Shown here: positions 26,777-35,109 of the stretch, one piece after another | How positions within the stretch are numbered: position 1 is the stretch's first letter | Layout: every line of letters begins with the position of its first letter | Assembly: GCF_007280555.1 (NCBI RefSeq) | Contig: NZ_VKDB01000005.1 | Location: 133,734 to 197,733 of the forward strand | Reading direction: 5' to 3' | From: Deinococcus detaillensis | Lineage (GTDB): Bacteria > Deinococcota > Deinococci > Deinococcales > Deinococcaceae | Length of the DNA: 64,000 bases | Notes under the pieces: model-generated | Database searches by the model: none | What the model was told of the DNA's origin: nothing | The model's input: the letters and a program-made list of their open reading frames with translations, nothing else | Position numbers and translations under genes: made by a program

Positions 26777-27949
26777 ATGCTGGCCTTGCCTTCACCCCAC
26801 ACCACCACCGCTGCCCAGACCCTGCGTGATTTGGCGCTGGAGCTGGGCTTTGACGTGGCGGGCTGGGCTTCGGGGCAAGTGCCGCGCCGGGCCTGGCAAA
26901 GCTACGGCGAGTGGCTGGAGAGCGGGCGGCAAGCCGGCATGGCTTACCTGGAGACCGGCGCTTGGAGGCGGGCCGACTTGTCCACTTCGCTGCTGGCCTC
27001 GCAGGGCGTCGGGCGGGTCTTGGCGCTGGGCATCAGCCACGCCTTTGAAGACACGCCGCCGCCCAAAGGGGGCCTGCGGGCCGGACGGGTGGCCCAGTAT
27101 GCCCACACGCCCGATTACCACGCCCAGATCGAGCCGCTGCTGGCGCGTTTGGTGAGCGAGGCCGCCTCGCTGGGCGTTCGGGCACGCGGTTACGTCGATC
27201 ACGGCCCCTTGATGGAGCGCGACCTCGCTGGGCGGGCCTTCCTGGGATGGCACGCCAAGTCGGGAATGCTGGTCAGCACTGAGCTGGGCGCGTTCGTGAC
27301 GCTGGCCGCCGTGCTGACCGACTTGCCCGACGAGCCGGACGGCCCCGCCCATCCCGACCGCTGCGGACGCTGCACCCGCTGCATCTCGGCTTGTCCGACG
27401 GGAGCGATTGACCCAGACCGCGCCATCGACGCCCACAAGTGCGTGTCGTACCTGACCATCGAGCACCGGGGCCCGGTGGACTGGGCGCTGCGCCCCGGCA
27501 TCGGCGAGTGGCTGCTGGGCTGCGACGTGTGCTGCGCGGTGTGTCCCTGGAGCCTCAAAGCCGGGAAGCTGGCCCGCGCCCTCAGACCCGACCCCGAGTT
27601 GGCCCACCCCGATCTGCTGAGCTTTTTCGGCGTCTCGGAGCGTGAATTTGCCCGCCGATATCAGCACGCCGCCCACGCCCGACCGCGCCGCAAGGGCATG
27701 GCCCGCAACGCCGTGACGGTGGCCGGGAACTTAGACGAAGAGAGGCTGCGCCCGGTGCTGGACTTGGCTGCCGCCGACCCCGCGTGGGAAGTGCGCGAGG
27801 CGGCGACTTACGCGCTGTGGCGCTGGCAAGACCGGGCCGGTCTGGAACGCCTGCGAACCGACCCGCACCCGCAGGTGCAGGCAGGCGCTGAGCGGGGCCT
27901 GAAGGCGCTGAGCGGAATAGATGACAGCATCCCGAGCGTTGAGCGCTGA
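26777..27949 (+). CDS. queG: Epoxyqueuosine reductase
   Basis: QueG reduces epoxyqueuosine in tRNA to queuosine, using cobalamin and two 4Fe-4S clusters. The 390-residue protein has the N-terminal cobalamin domain, the ferredoxin motifs CGRCTRCISACPTG and GCDVCCAVCPW, and a C-terminal HEAT-like repeat region (about 295-380). This matches the long form of the family. ATG at 26777 is eight bases after TAGACT; an in-frame TTG nine bases earlier is less likely. No other queuosine gene is adjacent. Confidence 0.93.
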   Translation: MLALPSPHTTTAAQTLRDLALELGFDVAGWASGQVPRRAWQSYGEWLESGRQAGMAYLETGAWRRADLSTSLLASQGVGRVLALGISHAFEDTPPPKGGLRAGRVAQYAHTPDYHAQIEPLLARLVSEAASLGVRARGYVDHGPLMERDLAGRAFLGWHAKSGMLVSTELGAFVTLAAVLTDLPDEPDGPAHPDRCGRCTRCISACPTGAIDPDRAIDAHKCVSYLTIEHRGPVDWALRPGIGEWLLGCDVCCAVCPWSLKAGKLARALRPDPELAHPDLLSFFGVSEREFARRYQHAAHARPRRKGMARNAVTVAGNLDEERLRPVLDLAAADPAWEVREAATYALWRWQDRAGLERLRTDPHPQVQAGAERGLKALSGIDDSIPSVER

Positions 27950-28085
27950 AGGTTTCTTTTCCATTCGCTTCTGGCACGACTCCGATTCATGGCTGACCGT
28001 CCACCAAGCGCCGTACACAAACGGCCCGCCGCAATTGCAAGCCGCTGAGCCAATGCAGCGGGCCGCAGGCTCTAGAATGCGCCGC

Positions 28086-28949
28086 GTGCGCCTCGCCTTT
28101 ATCGCTGACATTCACGGCAACCACGACGCCCTAGCGGCAGTACTGGCCGATATTCAAACGCAGGGAGCCGATCTGCTGTATGTCAACGGCGACGTGGTCA
28201 ACCGTGGCCCCGACAGCGTGCGGGCAGTAGAAACCCTGCTGAATTTGCCGACGCAGCCGACTTTTGTGCTGGGCAACCACGACGATTTGATGCGGCTGTG
28301 GCTGACCCGCGACAGCACCTTGCCGGGCGACTGGTTTGAAGACCCTTTCTGGGCCGCCACCGCCTGGAGCGCCGGTCAACTCGACCAAGCCGGACTGATC
28401 GCCCCGCTCCTGACCTGGCCGATGACGCAGCGCCTGAGTTGGAGCGGCCTGCCCACCATCGAACTGGCGCACGGCACCGCCGCCCACTACCGCGAAAGCC
28501 TCAGCCAGCACACCCCAGAGCAGCGCCTCACCGAACTGCTGGACGAAGCCGACGTTCAGGTCTTGATCGGCTCGCACACCCACAAGCCGATGGTGCGGGC
28601 GGTGGAAGGCGGGCGGCTGGTGCTCAACACCGGAGCGGTGGGCGCTCCCTTCAATGAAGACCCCCGCGCCCAGTACTTGTTGCTCGACAGCGTTCAGGGT
28701 ATGGAGCAGAGCCGCTGGGAAGCCACTTTACGGGCGGTGCCGTATGACCGCTCCGGGGTGCTGGGGCGCTTTGAGAGCAGCGGCCTGCTGCGTGAGGGCG
28801 GAGTCAGCGCCGAGATTTTCCGTGAAGAAGTCCGGCTGGCCCGCAGCTTATACACCCCATACTGGATGTGGACAGCGGAAGGCGGCAAGCCCCGCACCAC
28901 CGAAACGTGGCGGCAATTTCAAGCCGAGTTTCCCGAGCGCTTTCTCTGA
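28086..28949 (+). CDS. YfcE/MJ0936-like calcineurin-type metallophosphoesterase
   Basis: The protein has 287 residues. The metal motifs run in order: FIADIHGNHDAL, VNGDVVNRGP, LGNHDD, and GSHTHKP near residue 165, then a C-terminal extension of about 100 residues with EVRLARSLYTPYWMWTA. The family hydrolyses phosphodiesters or phosphomonoesters; the substrate is unknown. The start is set at GTG 28086 because TAGAAT (28073-28078) is seven bases upstream; an ATG nine bases earlier overlaps that box. Confidence 0.87.
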   Translation: MRLAFIADIHGNHDALAAVLADIQTQGADLLYVNGDVVNRGPDSVRAVETLLNLPTQPTFVLGNHDDLMRLWLTRDSTLPGDWFEDPFWAATAWSAGQLDQAGLIAPLLTWPMTQRLSWSGLPTIELAHGTAAHYRESLSQHTPEQRLTELLDEADVQVLIGSHTHKPMVRAVEGGRLVLNTGAVGAPFNEDPRAQYLLLDSVQGMEQSRWEATLRAVPYDRSGVLGRFESSGLLREGGVSAEIFREEVRLARSLYTPYWMWTAEGGKPRTTETWRQFQAEFPERFL

Positions 28950-28955
28950 GTGCGC

Positions 28956-29441
28956 TCAGGCGTTAAGAGCGCTGAGGAGTTCTTCTGGGCAGCATGAGCC
29001 GATAAACACCCGCTGGCCGCCCACGAGTTCAAGCTCAACGCCCGAGGTGCCTGACGTGAGATAAGCCCGCCTGTTGCCGGAGGCGACGCGGAACCCCCAG
29101 CCGCCGTATTCCCGGATAGGGTCGCAGATTCGGGCGTAGGCCCGCACAATCTGCTTTCTCGGAATGGTGCGGCTTGGAAACGGCCCGAGCCTCAGCGTCA
29201 CGCTCCGGACGTCCACCCTAGTTTTGAGGCAGGACAGCAGAAAAAAGCCGGGCAAGACCACGCCGACGCCGAGCCACAGCAGCCCCATCGCCAGATTGGA
29301 GACGGGACGGTTGCCCACCGTCACCCCTAAGATGAGTTGAGCGAAGGCCAACACCCAGAACAGCAGGGCGAAGGGAACGCTCAGCCACACCGCCGGACTA
29401 CGCCTGAGCGGCTGAACTTCCAGATAATCCGGCTGACCCAT
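28956..29441 (-). CDS. Two-helix membrane protein with PH-like C-terminal domain
   Basis: The protein has 161 residues. Two membrane helices (about 18-42 and 50-70) are followed by a soluble beta-rich domain (about 75-160) with the pattern of bacterial PH-like proteins (RVDVRSVTLRLGPFPSRTIP, then VELELVGGQRVFIGS). It follows the DinB-like gene with no gap: the upstream TAG is directly followed by this ATG, so expression is coupled. Function unknown. Confidence 0.75.
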   Translation of the reverse strand: MGQPDYLEVQPLRRSPAVWLSVPFALLFWVLAFAQLILGVTVGNRPVSNLAMGLLWLGVGVVLPGFFLLSCLKTRVDVRSVTLRLGPFPSRTIPRKQIVRAYARICDPIREYGGWGFRVASGNRRAYLTSGTSGVELELVGGQRVFIGSCCPEELLSALNA

Positions 29442-30389
29442 CTACTCTATAACGTAGCGCAGACCTTCCTCAAACTTGATCTGTTCCCAGTCTGAGCGCC
29501 CCAGCACCACGTTGCGCCGCCAAGGCACCCAGTCGGTCTGGCCAGTAGACGAGCGCATAAAACCGTGCAGGCCAACTTCGACGCGGCTGGCCGCTCCGCT
29601 TTCCAGGAGGGCGCGAAGTTGCTCGCGGGCGAGTTGGGTGTCCACTTGGCCGGTGACGCGTGCGACGCGCACGTCCTGCGTGCCGTAGGCTTCGACCCGC
29701 GCTCCAAAGCCGCGCAGCAGCCGCGTCACTTCCTCGGCGGTGTGCGGGCCGCTGAAGGTGACGTGGGCATCGAGTTCAAAGCCGCGCACGCCTTTTTCGA
29801 GCTTGCCCTGCGGCTCGGCAGGAGTGGGAGCGCTCACGGCTGGGCCTCCGAGCGCCTCCAACTGGGTCAGGCCCGCTTCCAGCTTTTTGCGGTGGTGGCG
29901 GGTGTGGAAAGCGGCCATTCTCAGCCAGTCTAAAGCTGTGATCTCGCCCATTGCCGCGTGAAAAAATCGGCGCTCGGTGTTGTCATCGGCCCGCAACGCC
30001 AAAGTCTGCAACATTTGACCGGCTTGCCCGAACCGCGCATCCAGATGTTCCCACGGCTGACCCGCGCTGGGCAGGGTGTTGCTGGGCGCTTGGCGGCGGC
30101 CCTGCGCGTCCACTTCAATGGGTGTTTGCTCGGTTGGGCGCAGCTGCTTGTCGGAGAGCAGCAGCGCGGCAATTTTGGCGCTGCCCTCGTTGACCAAGAT
30201 GACGTGTTCGGTTTCTTGGGCAGGCGACCAGTCGCGCTCAGGCAAGACGGCGTTCCAATGGGCCTGCGCCCGCGCTACGGTTTGCTGATAAGTGCTCAGC
30301 TCGCGCTCCAAGCGCCCGGCCACTTCATCCGGCGTTTTGCCAAAGGCCAGCAGCCAGTCCATGCGGGAAGCGTAGTCAGTTTGGGTCAT
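29442..30389 (-). CDS. DinB-like four-helix protein fused to an unknown C-terminal domain
   Basis: The protein has 315 residues. The N-terminal half (about 1-180) has the DinB/YfiT-like pattern: an early His region WSPAQETEHVILV and the late metal motif MAAFHTRHHRKKLEAGL. DinB-fold proteins often act as metal-dependent thiol transferases or hydrolases. The C-terminal 120 residues (ELDAHVTFSGPHTAEEVTRL and GRSDWEQIKFEEGL) form a separate alpha/beta domain that I do not recognise. TAGACT is six bases before the ATG on the minus strand, so a leaderless mRNA is expected. Confidence 0.77.
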   Translation of the reverse strand: MTQTDYASRMDWLLAFGKTPDEVAGRLERELSTYQQTVARAQAHWNAVLPERDWSPAQETEHVILVNEGSAKIAALLLSDKQLRPTEQTPIEVDAQGRRQAPSNTLPSAGQPWEHLDARFGQAGQMLQTLALRADDNTERRFFHAAMGEITALDWLRMAAFHTRHHRKKLEAGLTQLEALGGPAVSAPTPAEPQGKLEKGVRGFELDAHVTFSGPHTAEEVTRLLRGFGARVEAYGTQDVRVARVTGQVDTQLAREQLRALLESGAASRVEVGLHGFMRSSTGQTDWVPWRRNVVLGRSDWEQIKFEEGLRYVIE

Positions 30390-30462
30390 GAACTCAGTCT
30401 ATTACACTCGGTGTTTGGTCAACCCAGTTCAAGAATTTCGGTGCCGTCAATGAAAGAAGAGC

Positions 30463-30492
30463 AAAAAAAGCGCCGAGGTTTCCCCCAGCGCT
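30463..30492 (-). terminator. Intrinsic terminator of the aquaporin-like gene
   Basis: On the minus strand a ten-pair stem (AGCGC at one end, GGGG/CCTC inside, with two G-U pairs) is closed by a tiny loop and followed by seven T residues. It lies about 20 bases after the stop at 30512. Confidence 0.85.
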
Positions 30493-30511
30493 CAGCCAAC
30501 CGAAATGAATC

Positions 30512-31165
30512 TCAGCCTTCGCCGCGCAACTCGGAGGGCGTGGCCAGAAAGCGGGTCAGCAAGCCCGCCAATGCGCCCGCCAAAAGCGGAGCAACGATGT
30601 ACAAAATGACGTTGCCGAAGCTGAGGATGCCGCCCACCGAGAGCGAAATGGCAATCGCCGGATTGAGCACCCCGCCGCTGCTCGCACCCGAAATGCCGAT
30701 GCCGACGACCAGCGCCAGGCCGATAGAGAGGCTGGCCGCCGCGTCCGAGGCTTTGCCAATCACCACACGCGTCACGGTCGTGACCAAGAGGAAGGTGCCG
30801 ATAAATTCCATCAGCCAGAACAGGCCCTTGGGCGCAATCGGGCCAGCCGGTGTGCCGAGTTCGCGCAGCACCGCCGTGCCGATCAGCATGGCGATCACCG
30901 CGCCGACAATTTGCGCCAGCATGTACAGCAGTCCGGTGGCCGCCGGAAACTGCCCAGAGGTGATCAGGCCGGTGGTCACGGCGGGGTTGAGCTGAGCGCC
31001 CGAGACTTTACCGAGCGCGATGACCATCACCGCGAGGGTCAGGCCGACGACGGCAAAAGTGGTTCCGGCGGGAGCCAGCAGCGCCGAGGTGACGAGAAAG
31101 AAGGTGCCGACCGCTTCGGCGGTGAGGCGCTGGGCCATGCTGGGGGTGGTGTCTAGAGTGGTCAT
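30512..31165 (-). CDS. Aquaporin/glycerol facilitator (MIP family) channel
   Basis: The protein has 217 residues and six membrane segments with the two half-helix NPA motifs: GAQLNPAVTTG and GGVLNPAIAISL. It is short for the family (the usual length is 230-280). Whether it conducts water or small solutes cannot be settled by eye, since the selectivity-filter residues need alignment. ATG at 31165 is preceded by AAGGAG; a longer frame to 31216 starts before the ribosome site. A terminator follows. Confidence 0.85.
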   Translation of the reverse strand: MTTLDTTPSMAQRLTAEAVGTFFLVTSALLAPAGTTFAVVGLTLAVMVIALGKVSGAQLNPAVTTGLITSGQFPAATGLLYMLAQIVGAVIAMLIGTAVLRELGTPAGPIAPKGLFWLMEFIGTFLLVTTVTRVVIGKASDAAASLSIGLALVVGIGISGASSGGVLNPAIAISLSVGGILSFGNVILYIVAPLLAGALAGLLTRFLATPSELRGEG

Positions 31166-31303
31166 GGAACTCCTTGAGCGGCGGAGCGGAGGGTGAAGGT
31201 GAGCGGCAGAACTCAAATGGTACTCAACTGATTTTACTTAGATGGCTTAATACTTCTGTGAAAAACTCAGCACTTCAGAGTAACAGAAATGAGCGAGATG
31301 AGA

Positions 31304-31340
31304 AACCCCTCAAGCCCAGCCGAAGCGGGCGAGAGGGGTT
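31304..31340 (-). terminator. Hairpin after the saccharopine dehydrogenase-like gene
   Basis: AACCCCTC and GAGGGGTT (31304-31311 and 31333-31340) form an eight-pair stem with a further GCCC/GGGC inner stem. Only three T residues follow on the minus strand, so termination may be partial. Confidence 0.55.
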
Positions 31341-31363
31341 GCCGGGTTAAACCAGCCCCAGCG

Positions 31364-32581
31364 CTAGGCTTTGACCAGTTCGATGCCCGCCAGTTCGTCT
31401 ACCTTCAGGCCCCATTTGTTCATCTCAGCGATGAACGGATCGGGGTCGAATTCCTCGACGTTGTGAACGCCTACCTTCTTCCAGACACCCTGAAGCATCA
31501 GCGCCGCGCCGATCATGGCCGGAACGCCAGTGGTGTAACTGACGCCCTGCGCCTGCACTTCCTTGTAGGTTTCAGCGTGATCGCAGACGTTGTAGACAAA
31601 ATGGACTTTTTCCTGACCTTCTTTGCCAACGCCTTTGGCCTGCACGCCGATACAAGTTTGGCCGGTGTAGTTTTCGGCCAACGATTCGGGCACGGGCAAA
31701 ACCGCTTTAAGGAACTCGATCGGCGCGACCTTCAGGCCCCTGAAGTCAATCGGTACGATGCTGGTCATGCCGATGCCTTCCAATACGTTCAGGTGCTTGA
31801 TGTAATTTTCGCCGAAAGTCATCCAAAAGCGGGCGCGTTTAATGGTGGGAAAATTGAGAACGAGGGACTCGAGTTCTTCGTGATACAGTACAAAGCTTTT
31901 GCGGGTGGCAACTTTGGGATAGTAGATGTCTTGCGAGATTTCCAGCGGTTTGGTTTCGATCCATTCGCCATTTTCATAGTAGCGGCCATTGGCGGTGATT
32001 TCGCGGATATTGATTTCAGGGTTGAAGTTGGTGGCAAAAGCTTTGCCGTGATCGCCGTTGTTGCAGTCGATAATGTCTAAGTAGTGAATTTCGGAGAAGT
32101 GGTGCTTGGCGTGGTGGGCGGTGAAAATGTTGGTCGCGCCAGGGTCGAAACCGCAGCCGAGCAGCGCCATCAGGCCAGCTTCCTCGAAGCGCTGGCGGTA
32201 CGCCCACTGCCACGAGTACTCGAACTTGGCCACGTCCAGCGGCTCATAGTTGGCGGTGTCGAGGTAATGCACGCCGGTCTCCAGGCAGGCGTCCATGATG
32301 GTGAGGTCTTGGTAGGGCAGCGCCACATTGATGACGAGTTCAGGCTTAAATGCATTGAACAGTTCCACCAGGGCCGGAACGTTGTCGGCGTCCACACTGG
32401 CGGTACTAAATTGGGTCTTGGAGTCCGGCAGGTGCTGATGAATCTCGGCCACGATTTTATCGGCCTTGCTGACGGTGCGGGTGGCGATCAGGACTTCGGT
32501 GAACACGCTGTCGTTTTGAGCGCACTTCTTGGCGACCACATTGCCCACGCCGCCCGCGCCGATGATAATGACTTTACTCAT
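31364..32581 (-). CDS. Saccharopine dehydrogenase-like, probable carboxynorspermidine synthase
   Basis: The protein has 405 residues. It opens with the Rossmann fingerprint KVIIIGAGGVGNVVAKKC, and contains GVHYLDTANYEP and LLGCGFDPGATNIF, typical of the LYS1-type subgroup annotated as carboxynorspermidine synthase/dehydrogenase. That enzyme joins aspartate semialdehyde with a diamine using NADPH. The partner decarboxylase (nspC) is not in the window, so the pathway role is inferred from subgroup only. A TAAACT-like -10 sits seven bases before the ATG at 32581. Codon use is less GC-rich than its neighbours. Confidence 0.82.
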   Translation of the reverse strand: MSKVIIIGAGGVGNVVAKKCAQNDSVFTEVLIATRTVSKADKIVAEIHQHLPDSKTQFSTASVDADNVPALVELFNAFKPELVINVALPYQDLTIMDACLETGVHYLDTANYEPLDVAKFEYSWQWAYRQRFEEAGLMALLGCGFDPGATNIFTAHHAKHHFSEIHYLDIIDCNNGDHGKAFATNFNPEINIREITANGRYYENGEWIETKPLEISQDIYYPKVATRKSFVLYHEELESLVLNFPTIKRARFWMTFGENYIKHLNVLEGIGMTSIVPIDFRGLKVAPIEFLKAVLPVPESLAENYTGQTCIGVQAKGVGKEGQEKVHFVYNVCDHAETYKEVQAQGVSYTTGVPAMIGAALMLQGVWKKVGVHNVEEFDPDPFIAEMNKWGLKVDELAGIELVKA

Positions 32582-32648
32582 GGCGGTTAGTTTATAACGC
32601 CGCCACGAGCATGACGCAGCCACGCTGAGAACGCGCTAGCTTTGAAAG

Positions 32649-33263
32649 ATGCTGCCCGCCGCGCCGCCCCCCGCCATCGTTACCGCTGCCATCATCACTG
32701 CCGGAGGAGCCTCCCGCCGGTTCGGGAGTGATAAAGCGCTGGCCCGGCTCGGTGGGCAAACCTTGCTGGAACGGGTGGCGGCCAGCTTAGAGAACCACGC
32801 GCCCAAACTGATTGTCGCGCCGCCGGGCAAGTATGCCCTCAGCGGCTGGCAAAACGTCCCTGATACCCGCCCCGGCGAAGGGCCACTGGCGGGATTGGAA
32901 GCGGGGCTGGGTGTCTTAAAAACGGGCGCACTGGAGCCGCGACTGTGGGCAGCGTTCGCGGCGGTGGATTTGCCTTACCTGACGCCGAAGTTCTGGAAAC
33001 GGCTGGCCCACTTCAGAGAACCGAACGCTCAGGCCGTCATCGGCCACAGCTCAGATAAGCGCAAGCAGCCGCTGGCCGCGCTCTATCACGTGTCCAGCCT
33101 GAGCACTGTCACCGCGCTGCTTGATAAAGGCGAGCGGCGAATGCTGGCTTTGCTCGACGAGTTGGCTGTAATTGAGGTGAGCTGGGCCGAGCTGGAGAGC
33201 GCCGCGCCGCAGGCTTATCAGAATGTCAACCGCGTCGAGGACTTGAGTGAAAGCAGCATCTAG
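32649..33263 (+). CDS. mobA: Molybdenum cofactor guanylyltransferase-like NTP transferase
   Basis: The protein has 204 residues. The nucleotidyltransferase signature AAIITAGGASRRFGSDKALA (near 13-32) and VPDTRPGEGPLAGLEAGL match MobA, which adds GMP to molybdopterin. The metal-binding Asp lies in FAAVDLPYL. No molybdoenzyme gene lies nearby, although an iron-sulfur protein is encoded about 1 kb downstream on the other strand. TAGCTT (32637-32642) six bases before the ATG predicts a leaderless message. Confidence 0.87.
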   Translation: MLPAAPPPAIVTAAIITAGGASRRFGSDKALARLGGQTLLERVAASLENHAPKLIVAPPGKYALSGWQNVPDTRPGEGPLAGLEAGLGVLKTGALEPRLWAAFAAVDLPYLTPKFWKRLAHFREPNAQAVIGHSSDKRKQPLAALYHVSSLSTVTALLDKGERRMLALLDELAVIEVSWAELESAAPQAYQNVNRVEDLSESSI

Positions 33264-33266
33264 CGC

Positions 33267-34019
33267 CTACCGCACTCCGCTGACCTCTTCAAACAGGCGG
33301 CTGGGGACGTAGGCCCGCGCCGCACACACGCTGACAAGTTGGCGCTCCGGATAACGCAGGGCGGTGAGCGAGCCACCGTAAACGCAGCCGGTATCGATGT
33401 TCCAGCTCTCCCCTGCCGCGACTTGGCCGCGCTGCTGAGGACGGCGCACTGGCGTGTGACCGCTGACGATCAGGTGCGGGCCGGTGTGGAGCGCCGCCCA
33501 GTCTTCGCGCACGGGATGCCCGTAAGCGTCCCGCTCCTCAAAGTCGTGGCCGTGCACGTTGTATTCGCCGCGCTCACTGCCCGCGAGGTCGGCCCTGTCT
33601 CCGGCGTGGGCCACCAGCAAGCGGCCCTCATCGAGTGTCAATCGCGGCGGTGAGTCCAACAAAAAGGCGGCGGCGCGGCGGCGAAAGGTGGGCGACGCCG
33701 TGACAAGCTGCTTGAGGCTGCTTTCCAAATTGGCCGTCGGCTTGCGGACATGACCGCCGGAAAGCGCGTGGCCCAGCCGCTCATCGTGGTTGCCCCGCAC
33801 CGCCAAAGCTTGCCCGGCGGCCACCGCTTTCATCACCAGCTTGAGAACACCTGGGGTATCTGGCCCACGGTCGACCAAATCGCCCACCAAGATGAGTTGC
33901 CTGCCCAGCGGCGGCGTGAGGTTGAGCTCTTCGTCTGCTCCGTAACCGAGCCGCCTGAGCAGCGCCAGCAATTCGGGCAGGCAGCCGTGAACATCTCCAA
34001 CCACGTCAAAGCCCTGCAC
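33267..34019 (-). CDS. Metallophosphoesterase of the PrpE/ApaH type
   Basis: The protein has 250 residues. The PPP-like motif set is complete: DVVGDVHGCLPEL, VGDLVDRGPDTPGV, VRGNHDERLG, and the late HGHDFEERDAYG and VSGHTPV. Proteins of this type hydrolyse dinucleoside polyphosphates or act as Ser/Thr phosphatases. The GTG start at 34019 is one base after the TAG of the ferredoxin gene, so the two are cotranscribed and coupled. The functional tie between them is not obvious. Confidence 0.87.
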   Translation of the reverse strand: MQGFDVVGDVHGCLPELLALLRRLGYGADEELNLTPPLGRQLILVGDLVDRGPDTPGVLKLVMKAVAAGQALAVRGNHDERLGHALSGGHVRKPTANLESSLKQLVTASPTFRRRAAAFLLDSPPRLTLDEGRLLVAHAGDRADLAGSERGEYNVHGHDFEERDAYGHPVREDWAALHTGPHLIVSGHTPVRRPQQRGQVAAGESWNIDTGCVYGGSLTALRYPERQLVSVCAARAYVPSRLFEEVSGVR

Positions 34020-34020
34020 A

Positions 34021-35004
34021 CTAATAAACTTGCCCGCCTTCCCTGAGCAGCTGCGGTTCAGCGAACGCCCCTTCCTCTACCTCCGGCGACATCACGATGA
34101 CCTGCGGCGGGCAAGAACGGGCGCAGGCCGAGCAGCCGGTACACGAGGTCAAATCGAGGTGCAGGGTAATCAGGCCGTCGGGGTGGACTTCTCTGGCAAT
34201 GGCTTCGGTGGGGCAGACATTGGTGCAGACTGGGCAGTCGATACAGCCGTCCAAGATGCGCGGCGCGGCCCAGATAACCAGCGTTTCCGGCGCGGGGGTG
34301 GGCTTCATGGCGCGGCGACGCCACAGCCACTCGGCGGGGCGGCGCTCTTCGGGCACGCTCCAGTCCACGAACGGCAGCGGGCTTTCGGGAATGACCTGCG
34401 CGGCCATCCGGCTGGCGCTGCGGGCCAGCGCTCCGAACATACTGCGCCGCGAAACCTGCGGCCCGCTGAGCTGCTCGCCCGCCGCCTTGCGGATACTGAC
34501 GCGGGCGGGGCGGCCCGTAGCGGCGCGGAGCTGCTGAGCGCCCTCCACCACTGCCGCGAGGCGCTCGGGCACGTCGGCGCGGCCCACCGCGCAAGTCGGG
34601 CAGTCGCCGTGCAATAAGGTCAGCTCGATGCCCCACGCACCCGAGGCCACCACCGCGCTCTGGTTTACGCGCCCAAGGCACGGCAGCGTCTGGTCGCCCG
34701 CGCCGCTCTGCGAGCAGGTCAGGGTGGCCCCGCCCTCGCCGTGCGCTTTGATGGCTCCCAGCGTGGCGCTCACGTCGTATTCCAGCGCTCCGGTGGGGCA
34801 GGCCTGCACGCACAGGCCGCAACTGGTGCATTTGGCCGGATCAATGCTCACGGCCCTATCGATGCTGACCGCTTCGTGGGGGCAGGCCTGCTGGCAAAGG
34901 TCGCAGCCGCCCACCGCCAGCCGCTCCACCAGGCAGCGCGGGCCGGTGTAGCGCGGCACGGGGTTGCCGTACTCGCCGAGCAATTTGAACATTCCCTCTA
35001 ACAT
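34021..35004 (-). CDS. Multicluster 4Fe-4S ferredoxin-type protein
   Basis: The protein has 327 residues. Four ferredoxin cysteine sets are visible: CDLCQQACPHEA and CTSCGLCVQACPTGA near the N-terminus (about 34-70), and CIDCPVCTNVCPTEA and CTGCSACARSCPP near the C-terminus (about 253-300). Between them is a Cys pair (HGDCPTCAVG) and a twin-Arg-like string SRRSMFGALARSASRM around 186. It resembles NapF/NapH-style electron-transfer proteins and could serve an oxidoreductase elsewhere. ATG at 35004; a TAGAAG hexamer sits close upstream. The phosphoesterase gene follows directly. Confidence 0.8.
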   Translation of the reverse strand: MLEGMFKLLGEYGNPVPRYTGPRCLVERLAVGGCDLCQQACPHEAVSIDRAVSIDPAKCTSCGLCVQACPTGALEYDVSATLGAIKAHGEGGATLTCSQSGAGDQTLPCLGRVNQSAVVASGAWGIELTLLHGDCPTCAVGRADVPERLAAVVEGAQQLRAATGRPARVSIRKAAGEQLSGPQVSRRSMFGALARSASRMAAQVIPESPLPFVDWSVPEERRPAEWLWRRRAMKPTPAPETLVIWAAPRILDGCIDCPVCTNVCPTEAIAREVHPDGLITLHLDLTSCTGCSACARSCPPQVIVMSPEVEEGAFAEPQLLREGGQVY

Positions 35005-35073
35005 GGGCCTTCTAGCATGAACCTTCCATGCTCAGGATTATGCGCCGCGCTGAGTCTCAGAAAGATGACGCCG

Positions 35074-35107
35074 GGCCGGGTTTTGATCTGCTGATCACAA
35101 CCCGGCC
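35074..35107. terminator. Strong symmetrical hairpin between two minus-strand units
   Basis: GGCCGGGTT (35074-35082) and AACCCGGCC (35099-35107) pair exactly, and an inner TGATC/GATCA stem extends it. It starts three bases after the stop of the exported protein gene at 35110, so it likely ends that operon's mRNA. There is no long T tract. Confidence 0.6.
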
Positions 35108-35109
35108 GC

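Noticed and set aside
31289..32080. 263-codon plus-strand frame opposite the saccharopine dehydrogenase-like gene
   Set aside because: A shadow of the real gene: its sequence shows no family motifs, while the minus-strand frame has a full Rossmann signature.
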